A stretch of 64,000 nucleotides of DNA from Casuarius casuarius (taxonomy: Eukaryota > Chordata > Aves > Casuariiformes > Casuariidae). A program made the position numbers and the translations under genes. This document shows, piece by piece, positions 11,901 to 23,347 of the stretch. Below the pieces are notes generated by a model. It ran no database searches. It worked only from the letters and a program-made list of their open reading frames with translations, and was not told where the DNA came from. Every line of letters starts with the position of its first letter. The stretch's first letter is position 1. The DNA is taken from the NCBI GenBank assembly GCA_003342895.1, contig PTFA01000082.1, forward strand, positions 2,614,197 through 2,678,196, given 5' to 3'.

Positions 11901-14900
11901 TTAGGGGGGAGAGCAGGTCAACATTCAAAGCAGCCTAGGGGATTTAAAACTTGGACTTGCTTTGGAAAGCTCAGCCAAGGAATCCCTTTCAGAAAGCCTT
12001 CTTTTGAAGAAGCTCCTTTAGTGATATATAATTAATTCAAACTGCTAAACGCCATTGGGAGACTCTTGTCATTTTATTGATATACTCAGTTTATGTTATA
12101 GCCCCCCAAAATACTGCAGTAGACAGAAGAAACTGACTTCTATTACATTGCGCCATCACTAGCACCTGTAGAAAGTAGGAATGAAAGACCATTAGGTGTA
12201 AATGATAGTGCCGTAATACCCCGGTTGCAGAAGTGAGAATCAGGCTCATGGAGAGATATGTTTCCCTTGGAAACATGCTATAGGCTCTATTCCTTGAGCA
12301 AATGGTCTTCTAAAATAATTTCAGGGTTCTTTGAAAAGGAAAGTCAGCAGTAAGATCAGTCATCACTACCAGCAGAGGTACAAGGCTACCCAAATTCACG
12401 CTGGCACAGAATAAACTTAAACTGGCATTTAAGGGAATTTTTGGCTCAGGGCAGTGAGGTTCTACAAGAACCTCTCATTAAGAGCAGCAAGAGGAACATG
12501 TATCACTGGTTTCAACAAACAGCTCAATCAGTTTAAAGGAGGTGATGTAACATACTTTTGATGTTGAAAGAATGGACCTGATGACTCAGGAAGTCTTTCT
12601 GAATCCTGTGTTGTTGTTACTACAGGGCTAAGATGGGAAGACACTTCCCATCAATAACTCCCTTTCCTCCCTCCCGCTGATCTCAAGGTACATCATCCCC
12701 CACTGCCTTCCTCAGGGCCTCTCCTGAGCCATTCTGTGCAATGGAACAAGGAGCATGTAGGCAACGTGCTGCCACAGCAGCTCAGCAAGTGGTGACAGGA
12801 CCAGAGATTCGTGATGGCCCCAGGCGACTACAATTGCCCTGAGCCCTACATCTGTGACCTGGGTGGTCTGGCATCCTCTACAAGACATCCACATGGGTTC
12901 ACCTCCCTGTCTCCAATCAGCAGCAAACAGAGACCATTCACTGTGAGCCAGAATTTCAGAGGGGGAAGCGAGGGACCTAGAACAATTTCTACTCAACCTG
13001 CAGCCTGTAAAATCCAGGAACGTAAACCCAATGGGAGGGAGCTCCAGGGTTCAGCACCTCAGAGGCCCAAGCAACTGAGCCATAAAAGCTCAGATCGCTC
13101 ATTTTAGTCATCTCCCATTGAATGTTTTGGACCCAAGTTTAATCCTTCTTTCCATCTGTCTCCTCCTGTCTGGAATTATCAACTTGTCCTCAAAAATGTC
13201 AGTTCTCAGGCAAATAGTGTACTGACTGCAAGTGGAAGGGGCAGGTCAGAGGGGATAGATATGACCTTTTCATCCACAATTCCCTCCCACATAAAGGGCT
13301 AATCAGCATTTTTATTATAAATCAACACCATAGAATAACCACTATCTGAAAAATGTTAACAATTAAACAANAATTCAGGGATTTTGAAATCAAGTACCCT
13401 GTGTGTGAACAGATTAAGAGAATATTGTCTCTGTAATTCTGGAGAAAACCAATTAAGCTCACCATCTAATGAGCAATGATGCTCTCTCACATCTGCCAAC
13501 AAAACCAATCAACGTAATCTATTACAGGTGGATGCATTTTCTATTCATTGCACTACAGAAATGATTCCGCACCATGAATTATGGAATCATAATTAGCAAT
13601 TGGTAATGTGGAGGAGCCTACACTTTTCTTAGCATATAGACTTGTTACTACTATTATGACAAAAAGAAGCACTTAGATTTGTTACCTATAATTAATATCT
13701 ACTCATAAAACATCAACATATTTTTACCACCTCTCAGACTATCACGTGGCATTTCAAGGGGGATCCTAGCCAAAGTGGAAATAACTCCAGAACTTCCAAG
13801 AATCTTCACTTGCTGACAGAGTTCTGCCTTTCGTGTAGATGATAGAAAGCCATCAGATCAGGAAGCACACTTCCTACTTGCTTTGAAAGTGGGATATAAC
13901 TTCTTCTACTCTGTTCCCGTGATATTTGACAGGAACTTGTTATTCACTAATGCATCTTTGTCTTTGGTAAAATTGCTCTAATAACAATGTGAAATCTTAT
14001 ACAGTCTTCCAACAGCTGCCAAAAAATGTTATCAGTAAAGGAGTGTTTTGATATACCTATATGTAAAAAAAAATCCTAACCCTTAATATGATGTCGTATA
14101 ACCATGAGCAAAAGGACTCCAGATTTCTCTGAGATTTAACAAAATACTACATTCAGGCACAATGACCCTGCTGAGTCACATAAATCCATAGATGCAACTA
14201 AAACCAGCATGAGTGCAGCCCATGCTGCAGTCATGCCAAAGTTGAAATAAGTACTAACTTATTTCTTAAATAACTAATTATGACTTACTAACAAACTGAT
14301 GCTGGNGTTTCCTCCATAAGTAGAAGTAATTCTAATAAAAAATGAAATAATACCATTGTTGCATTATACTCCTCAATCTATTATGCTGCCATACACAAGA
14401 AAATCATTTTTGTTTAATTTAAAAAAAAAAAAATTTGCAGGATTTTTAGGGAAATAATCTTTCAACTCTATCAGTCCAAACAGGATTTGAGCACAGAATC
14501 CATGACAAATTTTAAGTCAGTCTGAAGTGACTCACAGGCATCTAAACATTTAGAAACCTAAAACAGCAAGTCAGCCTTCAGAAATTAAATTCTTTTTCAC
14601 TTCATGTTGAAGAAACTGTTAGAAGTGCAAAGAATAGAACATACATTTTCCCCCAGCCGCCAAGCTTTTCTTAACATTATTTTGAAATTTGCTCCATTAG
14701 GTAAATTGGTTTTATTTGCTTGGGCAGTGGGTTGGTTTGCTTAACAAAGAACACATTTGCTAAGTTTAACTTGAAGGAGGAGGACCCCTTCAGTTTCTTG
14801 CCTTTTCTTTTGAAAGCAATGTACTTTAACAACATGAAGCATCCCAAGCCCACCAGAAACCTTCATAGCTGTTCAGCAGAGAGCAACAAATAAAACTCAG

Positions 14901-14980
14901 AAGACAAACGTTTGCTGTTCACTCCTTCTGGACACACTTTAAGAGAACATTGTGTTTTAAGAATAAAGGAAGAATGCCCC
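9000..14980. other. non-coding stretch, unique DNA
   Basis: No supported gene. A 25-base segment at 9645-9669 sits between TTTTTTTCAG and GTAAGT and is open in one frame. A 142-codon open frame at 11607-12035 (+) is preceded by a CATTTTAG acceptor-like site, but its translation matches nothing I recognise. The part at 12650-13080 is somewhat richer in GC, with overlapping ORFs on both strands and no recognisable product. An A13 run lies at 14421-14433. Confidence 0.4.
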
Positions 14981-14986
14981 TCTTAC

Positions 14987-15051
14987 CAGCTCACAGATTT
15001 TCTGGTAACATTTTGACAGAGATCCTGACCGAGTTGGCAGAGTTCAAGGTT
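14987..15051 (-). other. candidate minus-strand exon (65 bp)
   Basis: Read on the minus strand, this segment follows an acceptor ending CGCTCTTCAG and is followed by a donor GCTG|GTAAGAG. One frame is open and reads NLELCQLGQDLCQNVTRKSVS, ending with two dangling bases; the other two contain stops. It lies 304 bases downstream, in transcription order, of the segment at 15356-15433, which would make a short intron. The product is not recognised. The two-segment arrangement supports a spliced transcript more than either alone. Confidence 0.25.
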
Positions 15052-15355
15052 CTGAAGAGCGAAGCGAGTAATTCAGCATTCAGCACAGTTTGCACCTAGC
15101 AATTCTTCTGAACCTCTTGCAACACGCAAAAAGAAGCAACTTTCTAGTAATCTACCATAGGGAAAAAAAATCCAAAGCACAGAGGCTTAGAAGGGAAACC
15201 GCTTTGTGATCTTAACTAAAGCAGACTGCGACCAATATTAGTAAAATACAGATAGCTAAAATATCATGGAGTGCTTTATTACTTACTATTTCTCTGTTTT
15301 CATATGTATGTGGAAATCAGCTAGCCTCTGAAATAAATTCTTTTTCTGCCTTTAC

Positions 15356-15433
15356 CTACGAGCCCGCCTCTTGTGAGAAAGAAACACAGTCACTCCTCAT
15401 TACTGAATATAACCTGGAAACGATCAATAGAGC
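15356..15433 (-). other. candidate minus-strand exon (78 bp), probably non-coding
   Basis: This segment has a very good acceptor on the minus strand, ending AACTTGTTTTTCAG, and a donor CGTAG|GTAAAG. It is 78 bases long, a multiple of three. The only long open frame ends in TAG exactly at the exon boundary, and the other two frames have internal stops. If it is transcribed it is therefore likely UTR or lncRNA. It is the first of three consecutive minus-strand exon-like segments. Confidence 0.25.
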
Positions 15434-15711
15434 CTGAAAAACAAGTTATTAAGGTCTGCACATTGACCAGGACATACACAATGTCTTACTGAACCTATGA
15501 AAGAGCCCAGCTACTATATGAAACCTTGCAGTGGGATCTATTTTATCATTATTCTTCCTCAGTGATGAACCAGCGATGCTTTAAAAAGAAAGAAACAATC
15601 AACGCGTGAGCTGTATATTTACTACAGTTAAAGTTCTCTCATGTTATCTTTTTTAACAGACTGTACTGTATATCCATTTTAAAATATCTTTAATAGATTC
15701 AGATCTACCAA

Positions 15712-16002
15712 CTAAAATCCCTGAGGAGCAGGGGTGTAATGTCCTTTTTGAGTGTTTTCTCCCTTCAGCTGTAATTCCTCGTGCACATGAGAAGCCTCAC
15801 ACAAATGACAGGAATTGTGCAAATGAAATTGTTTCTCATTATTTAGCTGGAGGTGAAGGTTTAAAACCTTCATAAAAATACATATACACTCTTCACATTT
15901 CCATTTTCCCAAATCCATAGGACAGCAGAGAATTACACTGAGTCCATATAAGCTTCTGGCCTGGCAAAAACAAGACACTGGGGACACCCAATATCTCCCC
16001 AA
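15712..16002 (-). other. Cys/His-rich minus-strand ORF, possible terminal exon or decayed zinc-finger segment
   Basis: This 96-codon open frame ends in TAG at its low-coordinate end. Upstream, on the minus strand, lies a good acceptor ending TTGTTTTTGCCAG, after which the frame stays open for about 80 codons. The translation has two CxxC pairs, WKCEECICIFMK and NSCHLCEASHVHEEL, with several His between and after them. This recalls C2H2 or matrin-type fingers, but the spacing of the His ligands departs from both, so a working finger is not supported. It may be a decayed finger or chance. No gene is recognised. Confidence 0.2.
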
Positions 16003-19000
16003 TGTGGCCCTGCTGGCCTGTTAGCTATTATTAGCTATTTTTCTCTTAACTCGGTTTGTAGGAATATTATAAATGATAACTCCTCAGCTGACTGAACAGG
16101 GAATGAGACTATCAACCAGTGCACAGATAAGAAAGACAACTTCTGCCTGGACCTAGGACCATAGAGAGAGCATCAACAGCAAAGCTCGGCCCTAGATGTA
16201 CTGAAGAAGAACATGTCTTTTCATCGTAGGCTGTCATTTGATATAACCACCACTAGAACTTGACAAGCACGTGGGTATCAGCTTGAGGTTGGCAGTACAT
16301 TACACATCATACCGTATTTCTTTATATTCAGCCACAGTGAACAGTTGGCAGTATGACATATTTGTATACTCCTGGCGTAAACTCAGTGCTTCCCATCTTT
16401 AGCATCGTCTCCCCTTTTTCCTGTACTTATGTACCTTTTTTACTCTAGAAAACTTAAACTTGTTTCTAAGACCTTGTGGACAGATGAAGCCACAAGAACT
16501 TCATGACATCCATTTGGTGAACGAACATCTGTGCTCTCACCTATGTTATGAATTTTATAAAAAGGGATTCATGCCATTGCTTCTTGCTCCTATTAGAGGC
16601 TTTCCTTTATTATACGGTGCTATAGTTTTGCTATAGCAGTCCCTTGATTGTCCAGAAGCTTTGCCATGAAAATGCTGCTAAAGAGTATGATAATTTTCAT
16701 ATACTCTTTACATAGCCTCTGCTTTAAAGAACTTTGATTAATAATGCATGTATGCTGCAAACTCTACATACAGGTCTCACTATGTAAAGTTGTCCCCCTT
16801 TAGTCTACAGATTCACACTTACGGTAACATATAATAATCATGAGCATTTGTAATTATGTATATAATGTCTTTTTATTTTAAATGAAACTGCAAAACCAAC
16901 TGTACAAATATTCTATTTACCTGCATTATAAACAACATAACACAGAGAAGACATTCCAGTGGCACCCTTAAAGTCAGCTGTAAACCCATCTAACTTTAAG
17001 GAAACAAAGCTTTTTCCACAGTGACTACATCACAATTCTGAACGAAAAAAATGGAAGGGTTACTGGATGTACCAATATGTTTTTCCTAGTCACAGTACTT
17101 GTGTTAGGAGTGCACAAACATTCAAGCCTCCTTAATGTAAACATACAGGTAAAATCTGATCTTTTTTTAAATGATGTCTAAATTGGCAGAGATTACACAA
17201 CTTTGTAGCCATGTCCCTACGATAAGAAGGCAGAAAAGGATCCAGACTGGATTGAGAAACTCATAGGTCAGCAAAATATTTTACACCTGTGTTTAAAGGA
17301 CATGCTGGTATGCTCTGCTGATCTCACAGTTTTCATGCCTGTATTTGTGTCTGAGCTGGCACATACATGCTTGTTCTGCCAAGCTGTCCATTTGTAAGTC
17401 CTGTCTTAAACTTGTTGAAGAAAGAACACCCTGCACAAACCTTTTGTTCCCTAAAAAAGCGGCTCTTTTTGAAGAGCAAGCACACCAAATAGAGCACGCT
17501 CTTGTGGACCCTGAGGTCAAGGTATCTCATGGAGTAACAGTAAAGGGCGGAGACTGTTTCTGTATCTGCCTTCCCAGGCTGGCCAGTTTCTTACAAGCAG
17601 TGCCACCAAAGCTGCAGCTTTGTGACAGTTATGTGCGTCTACATGGGAATTCCATTTATTTAAAATACCATTTTCTGAAATATGTACCACTGGGGTAAGC
17701 AATGTGTACATGCATTACTCCAAAAAATAACAACTTCTTTTAACATTCAGGGAGCTGCAGGAATAGGCTCTGAGTGGAGTACTTAGTGTATCCAATAGCA
17801 GATTAATTGTCAGCTGCACCACGCAGTTTACTTTAAGTGAATGCATCAGTATGTAATTGTATGAATGCATATTGACAAATGACTGATTCTTTGTAGTCCC
17901 GCTGAATAGAAAAGGCTGTCATAACAAATTGCTACTGTTCAGGAACAGGTATCTAGAAAAAGCAGATACAGAGAACAGTAGTGATTGTTGCTCAGTACTT
18001 CATACAATAGGAGAAAAACATTATTGTTTCTTCAACATTCATAGTTCTACCACCCATCGCAAGGAATTAATTTGGCATTCACATAGACATAATGAGCCTT
18101 TCCATAGGAATTTCAATAATATTTAAAATTAGCATCCATTAGTGTCTGCTTATTATAAAGCATTTATTTATGCAGTTGTAGTACTGAGACATAGCTCTGC
18201 TGCCTGTGTATCATATCACATTCCAATCTCATAACTCCATGGCAGCTTTGATTTTTCTAGAGGAGAAGTGATCTCTAAAGGGTCACATTAAAATTGCCTG
18301 GTTTTGCAGAGGAAAAATGTGACCTAATCTTCATTACGTCTAAATAAATGTCATGTTTCAATTGAGGGAGCACTGGTGATAGTCTGTATCTTTTATGAAT
18401 TTGAACAAGGATGATAGTTCATTCCCCCTATCCAGAAGAGTGATCAGATCAGTTGGACTTACATCGGTTAAAAAGGTCATATTTTTGTTTTCTAGATACA
18501 GTACAACTATATGTCCATAAAAATGTGAAGTTTATCTCTTCTGTTGTCAATGACAACTGACAATTAAGTAATGTAAGGTGTTACCAAAAAAATAAAAGAA
18601 ATTCAACTAATTCTGAGTTCCTATAATAGCAGCTTTAATAACACTAAAGATCAGTTCCAATATTAAATGTGCTGTGCAATTTCATACTGGCACTGGTGTC
18701 ATCACCACTTCATAGGCTTAATTCTGATTTTAGATCAACCATTATATCTGTGTACAGTCACATCAGCCAAAATATTTAGTCTCCTACTTTCAGTTCTGAT
18801 GAAGAACTGTTCTAACATATGCCCTCTTTAGAAAGATGAAAGCCTCACTGAGGCAATTATTGTGGTAATAGAGAAGTTAAAATGTAGTAGATGACAATGG
18901 ATCCAATTATGACAGTAAACACAGGTATCTGTATAGTATTTAAATTCTGAGGTACAGTTTCTTTAAACAAGAAACAGGCACAAAAGGTTAAGACAAAGCC

Positions 19001-19250
19001 TGGTGACACCAAACTTTGTATTCTGTTCACAAGCAGACCATGTGGAAATTTTGGTCTACTAAGAACATTGAGCTGGTGATAATAGCACAAGGAGAGTGCT
19101 TATTTAAAATATATATACTTAAATGTACAAGGTACTTAGATATCAACTTAACTATACTCCTTATTTGAAGAAATAAATCATTTCTTGGGGNTTTTTCCCA
19201 ATCAAGAATAGAGAAACTTAATTAGCCTGCTGTCTTTTTCTCTTGTTGTA
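16003..19250. other. non-coding stretch, unique DNA
   Basis: No supported gene. An imperfect hairpin AAGAGTATGA/TCATATACTCTT lies at 16681-16708. A plus-strand frame is open at 17297-17698, about 134 codons, and contains a lysine- and glutamate-rich portion near 17430-17520. It also overlaps a minus-strand ORF and lacks a clear acceptor, so it is not called. The rest is AT-rich unique DNA. Confidence 0.4.
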
Positions 19251-19254
19251 TCAG

Positions 19255-19415
19255 GCGCACAGAGAGATTCTGCACACTGTGTAAAGCATTGCCTATAGCC
19301 CAGTTTAAGCACAACCCTAAACAACATGAAAGCCTGCCTTATCCTAGAACTGGTTCCTACCAGTCCTACCAGCTTCTGCAGGAGCGTTACACTCTTGGAG
19401 TTTCCATCGCCTATG
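19255..19415 (+). other. candidate coding exon (161 bp), unrecognised protein
   Basis: This is the best exon-like segment in the window. It follows a long pyrimidine tract, GTCTTTTTCTCTTGTTGTATCAG, and ends at a donor CTATG|GTGAGT. After one base that would complete a split codon, 53 codons are open, then one base remains, so it starts in phase 2 and ends in phase 1. The translation looks like real protein, for example ERFCTLCKALPIAQFKHNPK and SLPYPRTGSYQSYQLLQERY, with one CxxC pair and a Tyr/Gln-rich centre. No domain is recognised. Short Pro/Tyr-rich proteins of this look are common among axoneme and sperm proteins, but that is only an impression. A minus-strand frame is also open across it, so chance is not excluded. 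Confidence 0.33.
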
Positions 19416-22109
19416 GTGAGTCCATTGGCAATGCTTACAACAGGCTTTCCCCTNCTCTGTTCCTTTCCTGCATCATTCTTTCTTCCAGTGACCGCACAGA
19501 TAACTGCGATGGATGCATTTGTGAGGTTTCTGCATAAACCAACTTCTGTGCACACTTGGTTAATGACCTCTTATTTTATCACTGGAGTTAAAACCCCAGC
19601 TCCTTTCACCTAGAAGTGTCCTCTTCACATTCTCAAGAGAAGGAAATCTCTCTCCTCCCCCAGATTCTTCCCTACTCAGAGTTCAGGATTTTCTCTCAAG
19701 TCTTGAATCCTCTTTTTCCCAGACTCTAGCTCTCCATCAGACTTCCTCCAACCTCCTGAGTCTTTCACTTCCCCAAAAAAACAGGTGTAGCCATCAATTT
19801 TCTTTTTTTCCCTCCAGTCCTTCCTCAAGCAGAGGCAAATGCTTAAATATCTGGGGACAGTGTCTCCGATAATTGGAACCATTACAAATCCCAAGATGTT
19901 GACTCTCTATTTTATGTCCAACAGTAAACATTACTCCCTTAAAAATATAGACACTTGCCTCCTCCCAGCAACATAAATTCTCTAAATTACCTCCTATTCT
20001 CTACCAGAGCTTGCAAGTAGCATATCAAAGCTTTGCTGAACTGATATTCAGAAGTGCAAATGTTTCAAGAACTTTCTCCCAATTCTCATTTAAGTAAAGA
20101 CTAGATATCCACTGACTTCAAAAAATAACTTGTACAAGTGATACATTCACAGGAACACAAGCCTTGCACGCTTGCAAGAATATTTGTTCACAAAAAGGTA
20201 TATGCCAAATCCATTGAAGAGGTGATAGTGAAATCTCATTTGTCTTCCCTTTTTGAGTCCTCCTGTTATTTAATCATGAAGCGAAAGCAANACAATACAA
20301 TTTAAAAAGGTCAATCACTTATGAACAAATGGTTGAGGACAGTCAAGGGAAATAGCCTAGAAACACCCCATAGGCTGAAATGTGCTTGCATTAAGTTTTC
20401 AAGTGCTCTCAAGCAAAAAATTGTTCAAAATATATTCTGATGATTTGTAAGCAGCAGGAATTAAACTGGACAATTACATATTCACCACTAATTAACTTGC
20501 TTGTTAATTGGTATTTATTTGCTATTCCATATTTTTCAGACGTGCTACTATTTGCATATGGCAAGGTTGTGACATCATGAAACAAGCACGAATATAATTG
20601 AGATAGTTGAGAATTTAGGGCCCAGATAAGAAAAAAACAGGGATTTTAAAGATACTATTTCACTTTTTCTCTAGCTCAGCTTATGATCATTTCCTTCCTT
20701 TGCCAACAAGCACAAAACCTTTCTTTGCATCGTTTGGGTGTTCTACCTTCACACTTTTGGATTTCATTTTAAGGTTAATCTCACTCTTAAAATGTCTTAG
20801 ATTTGGAATGCTTCATTTGGGAATAATTAGAATTTCTCTGTAATACACTCTTATCCTAAATGATTGATACATGCTCCTTAAACTCCTTTTTAATATAGCT
20901 TTTGTCTGGCAATTTGCATGTTTGTAAGACTAAATAGTTCCCACAGTAAGACCAAGAACACTGTAACATAGTATTCCTAGGGATTTCATATCAAAGTGTC
21001 AGGAGTAGGCCATTTTTCTTTTAAATACAATTTTTTTGGACAGATCAGACAAATATTTTGACTCTCCTTGGCCCTCTGGAACAATGCAATGCAGCCACAG
21101 AGTATTTGCCAGCCTGGTTTTGCCAAATCTGTTTCATGAGATTAGCTGATCCAGCAGAATTTCACTTCCAAACGCTTCCCTGTTCCACCACTGCCACATG
21201 CCTACCTGAACAGTTATCTTCCCATACCTATCACCTTACCGTTCATACCACTTCTCCCAGCGTCTGTATATCCAGATGCAAATTCACATACAGTTTAATT
21301 TCCCCTTCCAGGCAGCCCTCACTTTTTAGTACACTGTTGTAGTAATATCATATCAAAGTTTCATGTCCTCGAAAAATGTTAGGGTGTCAAACATTGTCAT
21401 TTTAATGCTGACAAAACACTGAGGCTTTTGAAAGGCTTTTGAGGTGGTGGATTTCTGTGAAGACCTAGAAAGAGCACCCAAAATGTATTTGTGATGTGAG
21501 ACACCTTGAAAGAGACAGAGCACTGACCTGAATCTGCACTTCTCCAGCATCATGTGAGGGCTGGTTCTCTCTGACCAGATGGTTAGCAAACACAGAGTGA
21601 ATTCTTTCCTAATAGAAGTTTCACCAAAACTAGTACCTTCCTGAAAATAAATTCAGTTTTAATACATCTTTATTTTCTGACTAGAAAGATTTTTTCCCAA
21701 GGGCTTCCCACCCATCTCTGTTGTTATCTCCTTCCATTACCAGCNCTGGTCACTTGCTAGCATCCCCTTGCTCTGATGTCCAGGAGAGAACTTTATTCAA
21801 ANAAGCTTTTAAAAGCTTTTAAAAATCTTTAGTGCATCATTATATTTGTGAGTTGTATTTCAGTATTTAACCCTACCATATAAGCAGTAATTGCTAGCAT
21901 TTAAATCTTTTCTAAATTAAGGATACTATCTTCAGGCTTATTTCTCACCAGCAATGCTAACGCTACAAAATAAATAAATAAATCCTACGATGTGAAGCAG
22001 ACAGAAGACATATTCAAAGATTTATTCCAAAAAAATTGAAATGATTTGGCCTGGAGGATCCATTTTGATATGAAAAACACTACTGCACAGAAAATGCATA
22101 TTTTTTTTC

Positions 22110-22664
22110 CTATATGCAGAAAAGTAGCACAATCTTCAAGAGGCATCCAGCATGACTTTCAATACCTACAGCCTTTTTTACTTTAGAACAAAATAAAAGT
22201 TCCTCCAACGCCTGGATCATATCTTTAGTTTGCATTTCACAAGCATCTTTGAGGAGAAAAAAAAAAAAAAAAGAATTGTGTGGGCCTAATCCAAATTCTT
22301 TGAAGTAAGCTTTTTGAGTGGTAACAGCCTCTAAAAGATGTTTTTGCTTGTTTATACTACTTTTACCCTTATTTTTTGATAAATCTCTTTCATGCCAGTT
22401 CACAATATCAGAATTATCCTGNACAGGTGAGGAACTCCCTTTTGTTATCAAAATCCATTCTTTTCCATGACTGTATAAGATATTTAAATTTTGCATGAAA
22501 TACCAAAGATGACATAGAAAGGAGAAGCAGCTGCTAAAGTTTTTTTCAATTATTAAAACCAGGCTGGTTGACTTATGCTCTCCATGATTAATGCTGTTGT
22601 AAAGCTCTGAAACCTGGAGGTACAATGTGTTTAAGGAAAAAGTTGAAAAATTGCTAATAAGCAA
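22110..22664 (-). other. longest open frame in the window (184 codons), status unclear
   Basis: This minus-strand frame runs 184 codons across one N. An acceptor-like CATTGTACCTCCAG/GTTTCAG occurs about 40-50 bases into it, and a possible donor GTAG|GTATTG near its end. The stretch KDACEMQTKDMIQALEELLF looks helical and protein-like. Against coding, the frame runs through a 16-A homopolymer on the plus strand that reads as a run of Phe, and the initiating codon is TTG, not ATG. Nothing is recognised. It could be a decayed exon, a lncRNA exon or chance in AT-rich DNA. Confidence 0.15.
22257..22272 (+). repeat. A16 homopolymer
   Basis: Sixteen A inside the long minus-strand open frame, read there as consecutive Phe codons. 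Confidence 0.9.
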
Positions 22665-23325
22665 CAGACACTCAAAAGTCAGAGCAGAGAACTTTGCATC
22701 GGGACTCAGGAAGGCTCCATCTCCATGAGTGATTCACTGCATGTCAGGGAGCAATTAACCTGTCTGTGCTTCACCCTACTTCATTGGTAAAACAAACTGT
22801 AATATGCTACCTCTCTGGGGAGGAGGAGGAGAGGGAATTGAAAATTAATTATTTTTAAAATTTATAAAAATACATTTGCTGTCTAAACATGTACAGTCCC
22901 TTTCTCCCCTCTCCTACCCCCCCCAGATTAATCTGGAATACAAATTAAAAAGCTTCACTACCTCTGCAAAAAACCCTCAGACCTAGACCCGAAGACACTT
23001 AAAAAAATCATAAAGAAGCCAGAGATCTTCACTGCGGTGCTCTGAAGATCAATATGTTTGATCTAGGTAAGAAAATGCTTATGGGAAAGTTGTCAGAAGT
23101 CTTCCACGAAAGACATCCACTCCACACCTGCAGGCAGAGCAGACTAAGGCCTGCCAGGTAACCTGCCAACCACAACTCAGCTTCAACTCCACACTTGAAA
23201 AGATGAGCTGTATATCCACAACACTTCCATTAGAAGTACCTAAGGTACCTCAGCTGTCCTACCCTGGTAAAACAGGTCCCTTTAGCCTTAGAATTATGTA
23301 ATATGGCAGTCGCTATGGAAATGAG

Positions 23326-23347
23326 TTTTTTTGTTTTTTTTTTTTTT
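23326..23347 (+). repeat. interrupted T run
   Basis: Seven T, one G, then fourteen T, followed by AAATAA. Confidence 0.85.

Noticed and set aside
11607..12035. 142-codon plus-strand ORF after a CATTTTAG acceptor-like site
   Set aside because: There is no donor or recognisable domain and the composition is chance-like. The evidence is too thin to list as a gene.
17297..17698. 134-codon plus-strand open frame with a Lys/Glu-rich centre
   Set aside because: No clear acceptor, no recognised product, and an overlapping minus-strand frame is open too.
19202..19555. 117-codon minus-strand ORF opposite the best plus-strand exon candidate
   Set aside because: It has no splice support or recognisable motif, and an N lies within it. 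It is probably the shadow of the plus-strand frame.
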